Assembly (NCBI GenBank): GCA_964578835.1
Contig: CAZOEL010000039.1
Span: forward strand, 1 to 61,360
Length of the DNA: 61,360 bases
From: CAZOEL01 sp964578835
GTDB taxonomy: Bacteria; Desulfobacterota; Syntrophobacteria; Syntrophobacterales; Syntrophobacteraceae
Direction of reading: 5' to 3'
Part shown: positions 1 through 8,309 of the stretch, in pieces
How positions within the stretch are numbered: position 1 is the first letter of the stretch
Layout of the letters: every line of letters begins with the position of its first letter
Position numbers and translations under genes: made by a program
Notes under the pieces: model-generated
The model's input: the letters and a program-made list of their open reading frames with translations, nothing else
What the model was told of the DNA's origin: nothing
Database searches by the model: none

Positions 1-191
1 CCATAATACCAGCGATATCCATAGCCCGGGCCGACGCGACTTCCGCTTGTCGATCTGCTGCTGTCTTCCCGGCAATTGTCATCGGCAACGACAACGCCGT
101 TGGGGTCCAGGCAGCGCTCATCATCGCCGCAGCCGGAAATGATGACCGCAGACATGATCAGGCCAAGGGTAATGCTCGTCGACTTCTTCAT
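1..191 (-). CDS. Small lipoprotein, 3' part outside the window
   Basis: The gene reads leftwards and runs off the start of the window, so only about 63 codons are visible. It starts ATG with MKKSTSITLG, has a hydrophobic stretch and a lipobox ISGC with the acceptor Cys at residue 21, followed by acidic GDDE. The mature part has Cys at 28 and 41 around LDPNGVVVADDN and then a Gly/Tyr/Ser-rich region (VGPGYGYRWYY). It should be a membrane-anchored periplasmic lipoprotein of unknown function. No family is firmly recognised. The DUF350 membrane gene at 1009 lies divergently across a repeat-filled gap; DUF350 genes are often close to small lipoprotein genes in other bacteria, so a link is possible but only inferred. 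The Gly/Tyr/Ser-rich tail suggests a flexible surface segment. Confidence 0.6.
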   Translation of the reverse strand, partial: MKKSTSITLGLIMSAVIISGCGDDERCLDPNGVVVADDNCREDSSRSTSGSRVGPGYGYRWYY

Positions 192-320
192 CTAATGCTC
201 TTCCGATCGATTTCAATCATCTCGATTCCTGCCAGGAGCAGACATTTCCCTTTCGCTGTATGCGACGCGGGAGCATTCGCAACAAGGGGGCAAGGCATCG
301 CAAAAAGTAGCAATGCGTTA

Positions 321-585
321 GCCCTGAAGGGGCGTAATATCATAGCCCAGGGCATCGCCCTGGGAGACAGATCATACCGATGAGAATGGAAGCTCTGAAG
401 GGGCGGGACAACCACTCTCTAGCTGTTCCGCCCCTTCAGGGCTTTAAAATGAGGATAATCTTCCCCACACCCAGGGCGTTGCCCTGGGCTATGATATTAC
501 GCCCCTTCAGGGCTTCCATTCTCATCGGTATGTCCTGTACCCGGAGCGTTGCCCCGGGCTATGGTGTTGCGCCCCTTCAAGACTT
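321..585. repeat. Array of nested palindromic repeats (GCCCTGAAGGGGC type)
   Basis: Several copies of a unit of about 45-50 bases are present, each with a GCCCTGAAGGGGC-like end, an AATATCATA spacer and a second palindrome of GCCCAGGGC or GCCCTGGG type. Copies occur in both orientations. A unit near 321-362 pairs with its inverted copy near 478-517, and inside that pair CATACCGATGAGAATGGAAG (374-393) is repeated inverted at 517-536. Transcribed, this would form a large branched hairpin. The same family returns at 48640-48835. It is intergenic and no reading frame within it looks coding. Confidence 0.75.
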
Positions 586-665
586 CGCAGCTATCCTTTT
601 ATCCCCTTTCAGCCAGCGCGCAGGATTATATATTAGCCGAAAAATACGGACCGTGAAAGCGCCAA

Positions 666-833
666 TTTAGGAGCTGGAAAAGAATAACTCCTCTGTTTGG
701 TTAAAGAAGCTGGATTCCCGCCTTCGCGGGAATGACCGGTCGGTGTAGGAATGACTGCCGGCGGTGTTTCCCGTCATTCCCGCGAAGGCGGGAATCCAGA
801 AAAACGATGACTTATTTCTTTCCGGCTCCTTAG
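666..833. mobile_element. MITE-like element A
   Basis: The outer inverted repeat is imperfect: left 666-687 (core TTTAGGAGCTGGAAAAGAAT), right 812-833, about 18 of 22 positions matching. Inside lies a perfect 27-bp inverted pair, 710-736 and 773-799, of the type CTGGATTCCCGCCTTCGCG. A TTA (perhaps TTAG) direct repeat sits at each edge (667-670 and 830-833) and could be the target duplication. There is no coding capacity. Related CCGGAATGAC hairpin cores lie inside the elements at 18083, 22871 and 47993. Confidence 0.55.
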
Positions 834-1008
834 TTGGATACGCAAAGACATAGCCAACTTCTCACCATTGCGATTTGCATGGGCCTTTCGCGCAACATTC
901 CTATTCCCATTCATTCCATTAGAAGGCATAATGCCGGGATTGTAGGGCCTTAGCAAGGCTACGGGCGGGAGCGATAATCCATTCTTTGTGTCGATAAGGG
1001 GGAACGGC

Positions 1009-1857
1009 ATGTTTTTCGACGCTATGCTTTCAGGAATCGCGTATCTTGTTGCGGCCCTGGTTTTGTTCATACTGGGCAAATTTGCCTATGACATCACACA
1101 CCCCGGCTTTTCCCTTCGCCAGCAGCTTATCGAGCGCGATAACCTTGCGCTCGCCATGTCAATGGGCGGCTACTTCCTGGGCTTGAGCATCGCCGTTGGC
1201 GGAGCGCTGGCCGGCGCCCCGACGTCTCTTGGCGCCGACCTCATCGGCATTTCCCTTTATGGCGCTATCGCCATCGTCTTGCTGAACCTTTCCGTCCGCA
1301 TCAATGACTGGCTGATACTCTACAGGGTGAGCGGGGAGAAGGAAATACTCGAAGATCAGAACTGCGGAGTGGGCATGATCGAAGCCGCCAATCACATCGC
1401 AATGGGCCTCATCATCTATGGAATCATCTCCGGAGAAGGAGGCGGCATCCTTGCCGTGCTCGTTTTCTGGCTCCTGGGGCAGGCTACCCTCATCGTGGCG
1501 GCCAGGCTCTACGGTTGGCTCGTGCGCTATAACATTCAAGACGCCATCGAGAAGGGGAACGTGGCGGTTGGAGTCGCCTTCTCCGGAATGATCCTCGCCA
1601 TAGGCAACGTCATTCGCTTTGCCGAGCAGGGAGAGTTCGTATCCTGGCAGAAAAGCCTGATATCTTACGCCGTTGTGGTAGTCTTCGGCCTGCTTGCCCT
1701 CCCGTTGGTCCGCCTGGCCACCGACAAGCTCATTCTGCCGGGAAAGCGCCTCACCGCGGAACTGGTTTACCAAGAAAATCCAAATATTGGAGCAGGCGTC
1801 ATCGAAGGCGTTGTTTATGTCTCGATGTCCATCTTGATTGGCTGGTGCATTATCTGA
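1009..1857 (+). CDS. DUF350 family integral membrane protein
   Basis: This 282-residue protein is almost entirely hydrophobic, with about eight predicted membrane helices arranged as two similar halves, matching the duplicated DUF350 (YjfL-type) architecture. Typical features are LAMSMGGYFLGLSIAVGGAL in the first half and NVAVGVAFSGMILAIGNVI in the second, each starting after a polar Arg/Asp/Asn loop, and the conserved acidic ILEDQNCGVGMIEAANHIAMG region. It sits in the inner membrane and its biochemical role is unknown. I chose ATG 1009 over the in-frame GTG at 988 because AAGGGGGAA at 996-1004 is a good ribosome binding site for 1009. It is divergent from the lipoprotein at the left edge and appears monocistronic. 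The family call is firm; function cannot be inferred. Confidence 0.8.
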   Translation: MFFDAMLSGIAYLVAALVLFILGKFAYDITHPGFSLRQQLIERDNLALAMSMGGYFLGLSIAVGGALAGAPTSLGADLIGISLYGAIAIVLLNLSVRINDWLILYRVSGEKEILEDQNCGVGMIEAANHIAMGLIIYGIISGEGGGILAVLVFWLLGQATLIVAARLYGWLVRYNIQDAIEKGNVAVGVAFSGMILAIGNVIRFAEQGEFVSWQKSLISYAVVVVFGLLALPLVRLATDKLILPGKRLTAELVYQENPNIGAGVIEGVVYVSMSILIGWCII

Positions 1858-2335
1858 ATGCCTGCCCTTGTTGGGCGCTCTATAGGGCCGCTGAAGTCCG
1901 TGCGCATTAGTAAAGAGAAGGCAAAGCCGCCCCCTTTTCACTAATGCTCCATAGAACAACTGTAATGCCCATGGATGCCTGAGAGTCCGGTAAGGCTCAC
2001 CTTTTCGATAGCTTATGTTATGTCATATATAGTTTGATCCTAAATTGAGAAAAGTGATGCGCAGCACGTCATGACGAGATATAATGCTCCTGCTTTTTAA
2101 TTCCGCATTCAGGCATGATTTGCCGGTCTAGAGTCTTTTCGGGGGGAAGATGAATCTAAAGGTCTATCCGGCTACTCGAGCTTCCAGGTCATCTTTTAAA
2201 TCAGCTAAAGCCTCTGCTTACGCCAAGCCTGCTTTCAAAATCGTGGGGCTATGCCCTGTAATGGTCTGCAGATAGATTTTCGTATTCTATAATTTTTAAC
2301 CCAATTCAAGATCTAGCTTCCAACAGGGGGGAACA
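1858..2335. other. Intergenic region with one hairpin
   Basis: No gene is seen here. An inverted repeat at 1904-1947 (GCATTAGT / ACTAATGC, with an inner GAAGG / CCTTTTC pairing) may be a stable hairpin; it lacks a following T run, so it is not a convincing terminator. An AT-rich TATAAT at 2288-2293 lies 43 bases before the start of the next gene and could be a -10 box, but no good -35 lies 17 bases upstream. Confidence 0.4.
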
Positions 2336-5300
2336 ATGAGAAGACTTGCATTATTTGCATTTTGCGCTCTTTGTCTAATGACAAGCTGGATTAGCTGTGA
2401 AAATGCCGTAGGAGGACCGTTAGACAAGGGAAGCATCTCGGGCAGCGTCACAGACACTTCCGGAAGTCCCGTTCAAAATGTATTGATATCTGTCTTTAAT
2501 GCAGCTACCAACAACTTTATATCTTCATCCTATACCGATGCCGCCGGCAACTATGTAGTAAGCGACATCCCCACAGGACAGCACAAGGTCCAGTTTTACG
2601 CTAGCAGTCAGGGATACCTGACCGAGTGGTACAACGACAAGCCTGACTCCAGCTCAGCGGACCCCATTGCTGTCACAGCCCCAAATGATGTCTCGGGCAT
2701 CAATGCTCAGCTGATCAAGGGCGGGAGCATCTCGGGAAACGTCGCCAACACCTCCGGCGAGCCCATTATGGGCGTCGCTGTATCCGTCTATAACACAGCC
2801 GGAGTCTATGTATTTTCTTCCTCTACAGACGCCGCCGGCAACTATGTTGTAAGCCCTATCCCCTCTGGCGAGTACAAGGTTCATTTCCGTGAGTACTATC
2901 AGGGATACCTGTTTGAGTGGTACGACGACAAGCCTGACTTCGACTCAGCTGATCCCATTGCCGTCACGGCCCCGAATGAAGCTTCCAACGTCAATGCTCA
3001 GCTGACAAGGGGCGGGAGCATCTCTGGAAATGTCACGGATCAGGACGGAAATCCCCTTGAGGACATCTATGTATACGTCTATGACGCAACCAATGATAGC
3101 TATATATCTTATTCCTATACCGACGCCGCCGGCAACTATGTGCTGAGCGCCATCCCCACGGGCAACTACAAGGTTCAGTTCTATGGCGACAGTCAAGGAT
3201 ATCTGATTGAGTGGCACAACGACAAGCCTGACTCCGACTCAGCGGACCCCATTGCTGTCACAGCCCCAAATGATGTCTCGGGCATCAATGCTCAGCTGAC
3301 AATGGGCGGGAGCATCTCGGGAAATGTCACGGACCAGGACGGAAATCCCATTGAGAATGTGGAGATCAATGTCTATAACGCAACCACTGATGGCTATATA
3401 TCTTCTTCCTATACGGATGCCGCCGGCGACTATGTGGTGAGCGGCATTCCCTCTGGCCAGCACAAGGTCCAATTCCACGGTAGCAATGTGGGATATCTGA
3501 TTGAGTGGCACAACGACAAGCCTGACTCCGACTCAGCGGACCCCATTACTGTCACAGCCCCCGAGGATGTCTCGGGCATCAATGCGCAGCTGGCAATGGG
3601 CGGGAACATCTCTGGAAATGTCGTCAGCACCTTCGGTGAACCACTTCAAGGAGTTTGTGTACGGGTCCATTTATCAGTCTACAATATTATACCTTCCGCC
3701 TATACGGACGCAGATGGGAACTATGTAGTGAGAGGCATTCCCTCAGGTGTGTGCAAGGTTGAATTCCTTGACTACAGCAACGGATATCTGAGCGAATGGT
3801 ACAGCGACAAAGCTAATCTTGATGCAGCCGACGCCATCGAAGTCGTTGCTCCCGAAACAGTGTCCGGAGTCAATGCCGAGCTGGCAAAGGGCGGGAGCAT
3901 CTCCGGAAATGTCACAAATACTTCTGGTGAGCCACTTCAAGACATATGGATAGATGTCTACGATACCGCTTCCGATTCGTGGATAAACTATACCTCTACA
4001 GACGCCAGCGGAAATTATGTGGTCGATGGCATCCCTTCCGGCTACTTCAAGGTTCAGTTCTACGATTACAACTACGGTTACCTGGGAGAATGGTACAACG
4101 ACAAGCCGGACTTGGACTCAGCGGACCCCATTGCCGTCACAGCCCCCGAGGATGTCTCGGGCATCAATGCGCAGCTGGCAATGGGCGGGAGCATCTCTGG
4201 CACGGTCACTAACACCTCAGGCAGTCCCATTGACAATATTTCCGTATACGTCTACGACGCAGCCACTGGAGACTATGTACTTTCTTCCTATACAGAAGCC
4301 GATGGCAGTTATGTGGTGAGCGGCGTCCCTACGGGCAACTACAAGGTTCAGTTCCGTGATCACCATCAGGGGTATCTCACCGAGTGGTACAACGACAAGC
4401 CGGACTTGGACTCAGCGGACCCCATTGCTGTCACCGCCCCCGACGATGTCTCGGGCATCAATGCGCAGCTGGCAATGGGCGGGAGCATCTCTGGAAAAGT
4501 CACGGATCAGGATGGAAATCCCATTGAGAATGTCGAGATCAATATCTATAACGCAGCCACTGTTAGCTATATTACCTATTCATATACGGATTCCTCGGGA
4601 AATTACGTGGTGAGCGGCATCCCCTCTGGAGAATATAAAGTCCGCTTTTATGACAACGCCTCGCTTTATTCGACTGAGTGGTACAACGACAAGCCTGACT
4701 CCAGCTCAGCGGACCCCATTGTCGTCACCGCCCCCGAGGATGTCTCGGGCATCAATGCTCAACTGACAAAGGGAGGGAGCATCTCTGGAACCGTTACGGA
4801 TCAGGATGGAAGCCCTATTGCAGGTGTGGATGTAGATGCCTACGCCATGGATGGCGACTGGATCTCCGGCGCCCAGACCGACGCCTTGGGTAAATATGTA
4901 GTTGGCGGCATTCCCTCGGGCCAGTACAAGGTCCAGTTCTACGCCAGCTACTTCGGTTATGTGAATGAGTGGTACAACGACAAGCCTAACTCCAACTCAG
5001 CAGATCCCATTGCTGTCACAGCCCCCAATGAAGTTTCGGGCATTGACGCTCAGCTGATCAAGGGCGGGAGCATCTCGGGAAACGTCGCCAACACCTCCGG
5101 CGAGCCCATTAAGGACATCTATGTATTAGTCTGTGACGTAGCCACTGGAGACTATCTATATTCTTCCTCTACCGACGCCGCCGGCAACTATGTTGTGAGC
5201 GGCGTTCCCTCGGGCCAATACAAGGTTCACTTCCGTGATTACCATCAGGGGTATCTCACCGAGTGGTACAACGACAAGCCTGACTTCGACTCAGCGGACC

Positions 5301-6673
5301 CCATTGCCGTCACGGCCCCGAATGATGTCTCGGGAGTCAATGCTCAGCTGGTAATGGGCGGGAGCATCTCTGGAAAAGTCACGGATCAGGACGGAAATCC
5401 CATTGAGAATGTCGAGATCAATGTCTATACCATGGATGGCGACTGGATTGCCGATGTTCAGACCGACGCTGATGGCGGCTATGTGGTGAGCGGCATCCCC
5501 TCTGGCCAGTACAAGCTTCGGTTCTACGCCGGCTACTTCGGCTATGTGACGGAGTGGTACAACGACAAGCCTGACTCCAGCTCAGCTGATCCCATTGCTG
5601 TCACCGCCCCCAATACAGCTTCGGGAATTGACGCAGTGCTGGAATCAAGCCCTGTCGAGCAGAAAGGATCCATTACCGTTTCCATCACGCCAAATGAGGC
5701 GGTTACGGCCGGAGCTCAGTGGAGGTTTGCGGGAGAAGGCGATGATAGCTGGAGAGACCCGGGAACCGTTTCAGACATCCCGGTTGGAGCTAAGACTGTC
5801 GAGTTCAAGCTTCTCTCCGGATGGACCACTCCGGATAGTGTGGCGGTCACTATCTCCGCCGATACTCCCGCTTCGGCTTCGGGCGAGTATTCGCTGATCC
5901 CAGAGGAAACAGGATCCATCACCGTTTCCATCACTCCTTCCGAGGCGGTTACTGCCGGAGCCCAGTGGAGGTTTGCGGGAGAAGAGAGCTGGAGAAATCC
6001 TGGCGCCGTTACAGGCATTGCCCTTGGCTCCAAGACGGTCGAGTTCAAGACCATCTCGGGGTGGACCACTCCGGCAAATGTCCCGGTCACCATCTCGGCC
6101 GACACTCCCGCCACTGCCTCTGGAGCCTACGTGCAACTCAAGGGCGCCCTCACCGTAGCCATCGCCTCTTCCGGAGCGGTAAGCAAAGGGGCTCGCTGGA
6201 GCATCGACTCGGGAGTCACCTGGCGGGAGAGCGGCGCTACGGCTGGAAATCTCGATCCCGGCGAGTACACGGTGGAGCTCAACGACATTCAGGGATGGAC
6301 AAAGCCCGCAAGTCAGACTGTGACCATTCTGGCTGGAGAAGCTAAGGAAGTCACAGTCTCCTACATAGCCGACCTCACCATTGAGGCTACTGATCCGGAT
6401 GCCTCGGAGTCCAAAGACAATGGCCTTTTCACCATCACCCGGACTGGAGACGCGTCAAAGAAGCTGGTGGTCACCTATGAGGTCTCGGGATCGGCTACAA
6501 ATGGCAAAGATTATAAGAAGCTCAAAGGAAAGGTGACGATAAAGAAGAATGCTTCAACGGCTTTAATCACCGTAAAGCCAAAGAACGATAAGTTTGCGGA
6601 AGAGGAGGAGGATGTCATATTGACCCTCTCCAATGGAGAGAGCGCCACCGTAACGATCGAAGATAACGACTGA
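2336..6673 (+). CDS. Giant secreted repeat protein: 11 carboxypeptidase-regulatory-like repeats, 3 GAQW repeats, Calx-beta
   Basis: The 1445-residue protein starts with a Sec-type signal (MRRLALFAFCALCLMTSWIS) that has Cys at 21 or shortly after and could be a lipoprotein, although the lipobox is weak (Trp at -3). From about residue 32 to 1107 there are 11 tandem repeats of about 98 residues. Each begins GGSISGxV, continues with a YTDAAGNYVVSxIPSG core and ends with EWYNDKPD, SADPIAVTAP and ASGINAQL. This is the prealbumin-like beta-sandwich fold seen in CarboxypepD_reg/SdrD-B-type stalks. Next come three repeats of about 80 residues with VTISAD and GAQWRF (ITPSEAVTAG), then a C-terminal Calx-beta domain with the DAS-ESK entry and EEEEDVILTLS calcium-binding signature. 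It is probably a surface stalk or adhesin. AGGGGGG is the ribosome binding site. DNA repeats are highly similar, so recombination or copy-number change is likely. Confidence 0.85.
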   Translation: MRRLALFAFCALCLMTSWISCENAVGGPLDKGSISGSVTDTSGSPVQNVLISVFNAATNNFISSSYTDAAGNYVVSDIPTGQHKVQFYASSQGYLTEWYNDKPDSSSADPIAVTAPNDVSGINAQLIKGGSISGNVANTSGEPIMGVAVSVYNTAGVYVFSSSTDAAGNYVVSPIPSGEYKVHFREYYQGYLFEWYDDKPDFDSADPIAVTAPNEASNVNAQLTRGGSISGNVTDQDGNPLEDIYVYVYDATNDSYISYSYTDAAGNYVLSAIPTGNYKVQFYGDSQGYLIEWHNDKPDSDSADPIAVTAPNDVSGINAQLTMGGSISGNVTDQDGNPIENVEINVYNATTDGYISSSYTDAAGDYVVSGIPSGQHKVQFHGSNVGYLIEWHNDKPDSDSADPITVTAPEDVSGINAQLAMGGNISGNVVSTFGEPLQGVCVRVHLSVYNIIPSAYTDADGNYVVRGIPSGVCKVEFLDYSNGYLSEWYSDKANLDAADAIEVVAPETVSGVNAELAKGGSISGNVTNTSGEPLQDIWIDVYDTASDSWINYTSTDASGNYVVDGIPSGYFKVQFYDYNYGYLGEWYNDKPDLDSADPIAVTAPEDVSGINAQLAMGGSISGTVTNTSGSPIDNISVYVYDAATGDYVLSSYTEADGSYVVSGVPTGNYKVQFRDHHQGYLTEWYNDKPDLDSADPIAVTAPDDVSGINAQLAMGGSISGKVTDQDGNPIENVEINIYNAATVSYITYSYTDSSGNYVVSGIPSGEYKVRFYDNASLYSTEWYNDKPDSSSADPIVVTAPEDVSGINAQLTKGGSISGTVTDQDGSPIAGVDVDAYAMDGDWISGAQTDALGKYVVGGIPSGQYKVQFYASYFGYVNEWYNDKPNSNSADPIAVTAPNEVSGIDAQLIKGGSISGNVANTSGEPIKDIYVLVCDVATGDYLYSSSTDAAGNYVVSGVPSGQYKVHFRDYHQGYLTEWYNDKPDFDSADPIAVTAPNDVSGVNAQLVMGGSISGKVTDQDGNPIENVEINVYTMDGDWIADVQTDADGGYVVSGIPSGQYKLRFYAGYFGYVTEWYNDKPDSSSADPIAVTAPNTASGIDAVLESSPVEQKGSITVSITPNEAVTAGAQWRFAGEGDDSWRDPGTVSDIPVGAKTVEFKLLSGWTTPDSVAVTISADTPASASGEYSLIPEETGSITVSITPSEAVTAGAQWRFAGEESWRNPGAVTGIALGSKTVEFKTISGWTTPANVPVTISADTPATASGAYVQLKGALTVAIASSGAVSKGARWSIDSGVTWRESGATAGNLDPGEYTVELNDIQGWTKPASQTVTILAGEAKEVTVSYIADLTIEATDPDASESKDNGLFTITRTGDASKKLVVTYEVSGSATNGKDYKKLKGKVTIKKNASTALITVKPKNDKFAEEEEDVILTLSNGESATVTIEDND

Positions 6674-6692
6674 TGCTCTTGAGGTAGGTAGG

Positions 6693-6723
6693 ATTGGGGG
6701 AGAGCAAATGCCTCTCCCCCAAT
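6693..6723 (+). terminator. Rho-independent-like terminator after the repeat protein
   Basis: A 12-bp perfect stem (ATTGGGGGAGAG, 6693-6704, with CTCTCCCCCAAT, 6712-6723) and a 7-base loop lie 20 bases after the stop codon, followed by TCTTTGATTTG. The T run is short. It could serve both the repeat protein and the convergent lipoamide dehydrogenase gene. Confidence 0.65.
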
Positions 6724-6823
6724 TCTTTGATTTGATACTGAGGGGAATGGGAAACCGCCAGCCGAAGTTCAGAGGAGCCTTCACAAGATAAAAGCCAGGT
6801 TAATTCCCCAATCCCCGGAAGTT

Positions 6824-8248
6824 TTATCTCTTGAGCGGCAAGATATGAGTAGACGTCCCAAGGAAAGCTTCAGCCGCTTCCTCTTCGCTTTCGGATAACG
6901 TCGGATGCGGGTGAATGCTGAGCGCCAAGTCTTCGGCAAGGGCTCCCATCTCTACGGCAAGGACTCCTTCTGAGATCATCTCCCCGGCTTCCCGGCCTAC
7001 TATTCCCATGCCCAGAATGCGCTGCGTTTCGGGATCTACGATCATCTTGGTCATGCCCTTGCCGAGCCCCATGGATGCAGCTCTTCCCGACGCCGACCAG
7101 GGAAACCTGGATACCCTTACCGGACGGTTTTGCCTCTTCGCCTCCTCTTCAGTAAGTCCGCACCATGCAATTTGCGGATCGGTATAAACCACCGCCGGGA
7201 TGGCCTGAAAATCAAACGCCGACTTCATGCCTGAAATGACTTCGGCAGCTACTTTCCCCTCGTGCATCGCTTTGTGGGCAAGCATGGCCCCGCCTACGAC
7301 ATCGCCTACCGCGAAGATCTTGTCATCGTTCGTCCGCATTTGCTCGTCGACCATGATGAATCCACGGTTGTCGACCTTTACGCCTGTATTCTCGAGCCCG
7401 ATATTTCGGGAGTTAGGGCGGCGCCCGATGGCGACCAGCACGCGATCGAAGGTTTGCCGGGGCTGATCGACTTCCCCTTCCATGACAACGTCAACTCGGT
7501 CTCCATGATCCTGCAGCGATTCCAACTTGGTTCTGAAGAAGATCTTCTCAAAAAGGGTTTCGAGCCTTTTCACTAACGGCTGCGCGAGATCGGGATCAGC
7601 CCCCGCCAGCAGCTTCTTGTCCGCTTCGATCATGGTGACGCGGCTGCCCAGAGACGCATAAACAGAGCCGAGCTCCACTCCCACATAGCCTCCTCCAACC
7701 ACCAGGAGACGGCGGGGAATATCTTCCAACGCCAGGGCGCCGGTAGAGCCCATGACACGCCCGCCCCTCCTGTATTCCGCCATGGGAAGCGGCGTGGCGT
7801 AGGAGCCGGTGGAAATTATGGCATGGCGAAACTTCATATGAGAAACATCGGAGCCGAAAACTCGCACATGGTTAGGGCTTTCAAATTCAGCACGCCCCTT
7901 TACAATCTGGACTCCTCGTTTGTTAGCCAGATCGAGAAGCCCTTTTGCGAGCTTACCAATCACCTGCTGCTCCCAATGCCTCAGCTTATCCAGATCCAGC
8001 TCGGGCTCGGGGTACTTGATTCCCATATCCACCGCGCGCTTTGCATCGTGGAGCAACTCAGTCACATAAAGAAGCGTCTTTGAAGGGATGCACCCGCGGA
8101 AAAGGCAAACGCCGCCAAGCCTCCCCTCCATATCGAGAATGGTCACATCCTGCCCCAGGTCGGCGGCTCGAAAGGCGGCCGCATAGCCTCCAGGTCCCCC
8201 TCCTATGACGAGCAGATCCGTCTCCTGAGTGAACTCACCCATTACCAT
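6824..8248 (-). CDS. lpdA: Dihydrolipoyl dehydrogenase (E3) of a 2-oxoacid dehydrogenase complex
   Basis: This 474-residue FAD enzyme reoxidises dihydrolipoyl-E2 with NAD+. Visible features in order: N-terminal FAD site VIGGGPGGYAAA (about 15-26), redox disulfide CLFRGCIPSK (Cys about 48 and 53), NAD site VVGGGYVGVELG (about 185), second FAD contact IFAVGDVVGG, and the C-terminal dimer-interface active site HPHPTLSE with the catalytic His and Glu. Length is normal for E3. The start ATG is preceded by GGAG at 9 bases. It is the last gene of the operon E1 alpha - E1 beta - E2 - E3, 61 bases after E2, so it most likely serves this complex, although E3 subunits are often shared among 2-oxoacid dehydrogenases and the glycine cleavage system. 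Confidence 0.93.
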   Translation of the reverse strand: MVMGEFTQETDLLVIGGGPGGYAAAFRAADLGQDVTILDMEGRLGGVCLFRGCIPSKTLLYVTELLHDAKRAVDMGIKYPEPELDLDKLRHWEQQVIGKLAKGLLDLANKRGVQIVKGRAEFESPNHVRVFGSDVSHMKFRHAIISTGSYATPLPMAEYRRGGRVMGSTGALALEDIPRRLLVVGGGYVGVELGSVYASLGSRVTMIEADKKLLAGADPDLAQPLVKRLETLFEKIFFRTKLESLQDHGDRVDVVMEGEVDQPRQTFDRVLVAIGRRPNSRNIGLENTGVKVDNRGFIMVDEQMRTNDDKIFAVGDVVGGAMLAHKAMHEGKVAAEVISGMKSAFDFQAIPAVVYTDPQIAWCGLTEEEAKRQNRPVRVSRFPWSASGRAASMGLGKGMTKMIVDPETQRILGMGIVGREAGEMISEGVLAVEMGALAEDLALSIHPHPTLSESEEEAAEAFLGTSTHILPLKR

Positions 8249-8309
8249 GATTCTATTCTCCCGATGGACGTTGTAAAACCAAGCCTCTTACACCTGGTCA
8301 CGCCCGCTG

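Noticed and set aside
321..585. CRISPR array
   Set aside because: The repeats are palindromic, come in both orientations, vary in spacing and have no equal-length spacers; no cas gene is in the window.
380..670. Reading frame inside the palindromic repeats
   Set aside because: Its residues merely translate the repeat units and repeat themselves with the DNA; such frames are typical artefacts.
1904..1947. c-di-GMP-type riboswitch, because of GGCAAAGCC-like bases in the hairpin
   Set aside because: The rest of the conserved core and the second stem are missing, and no suitable gene follows.
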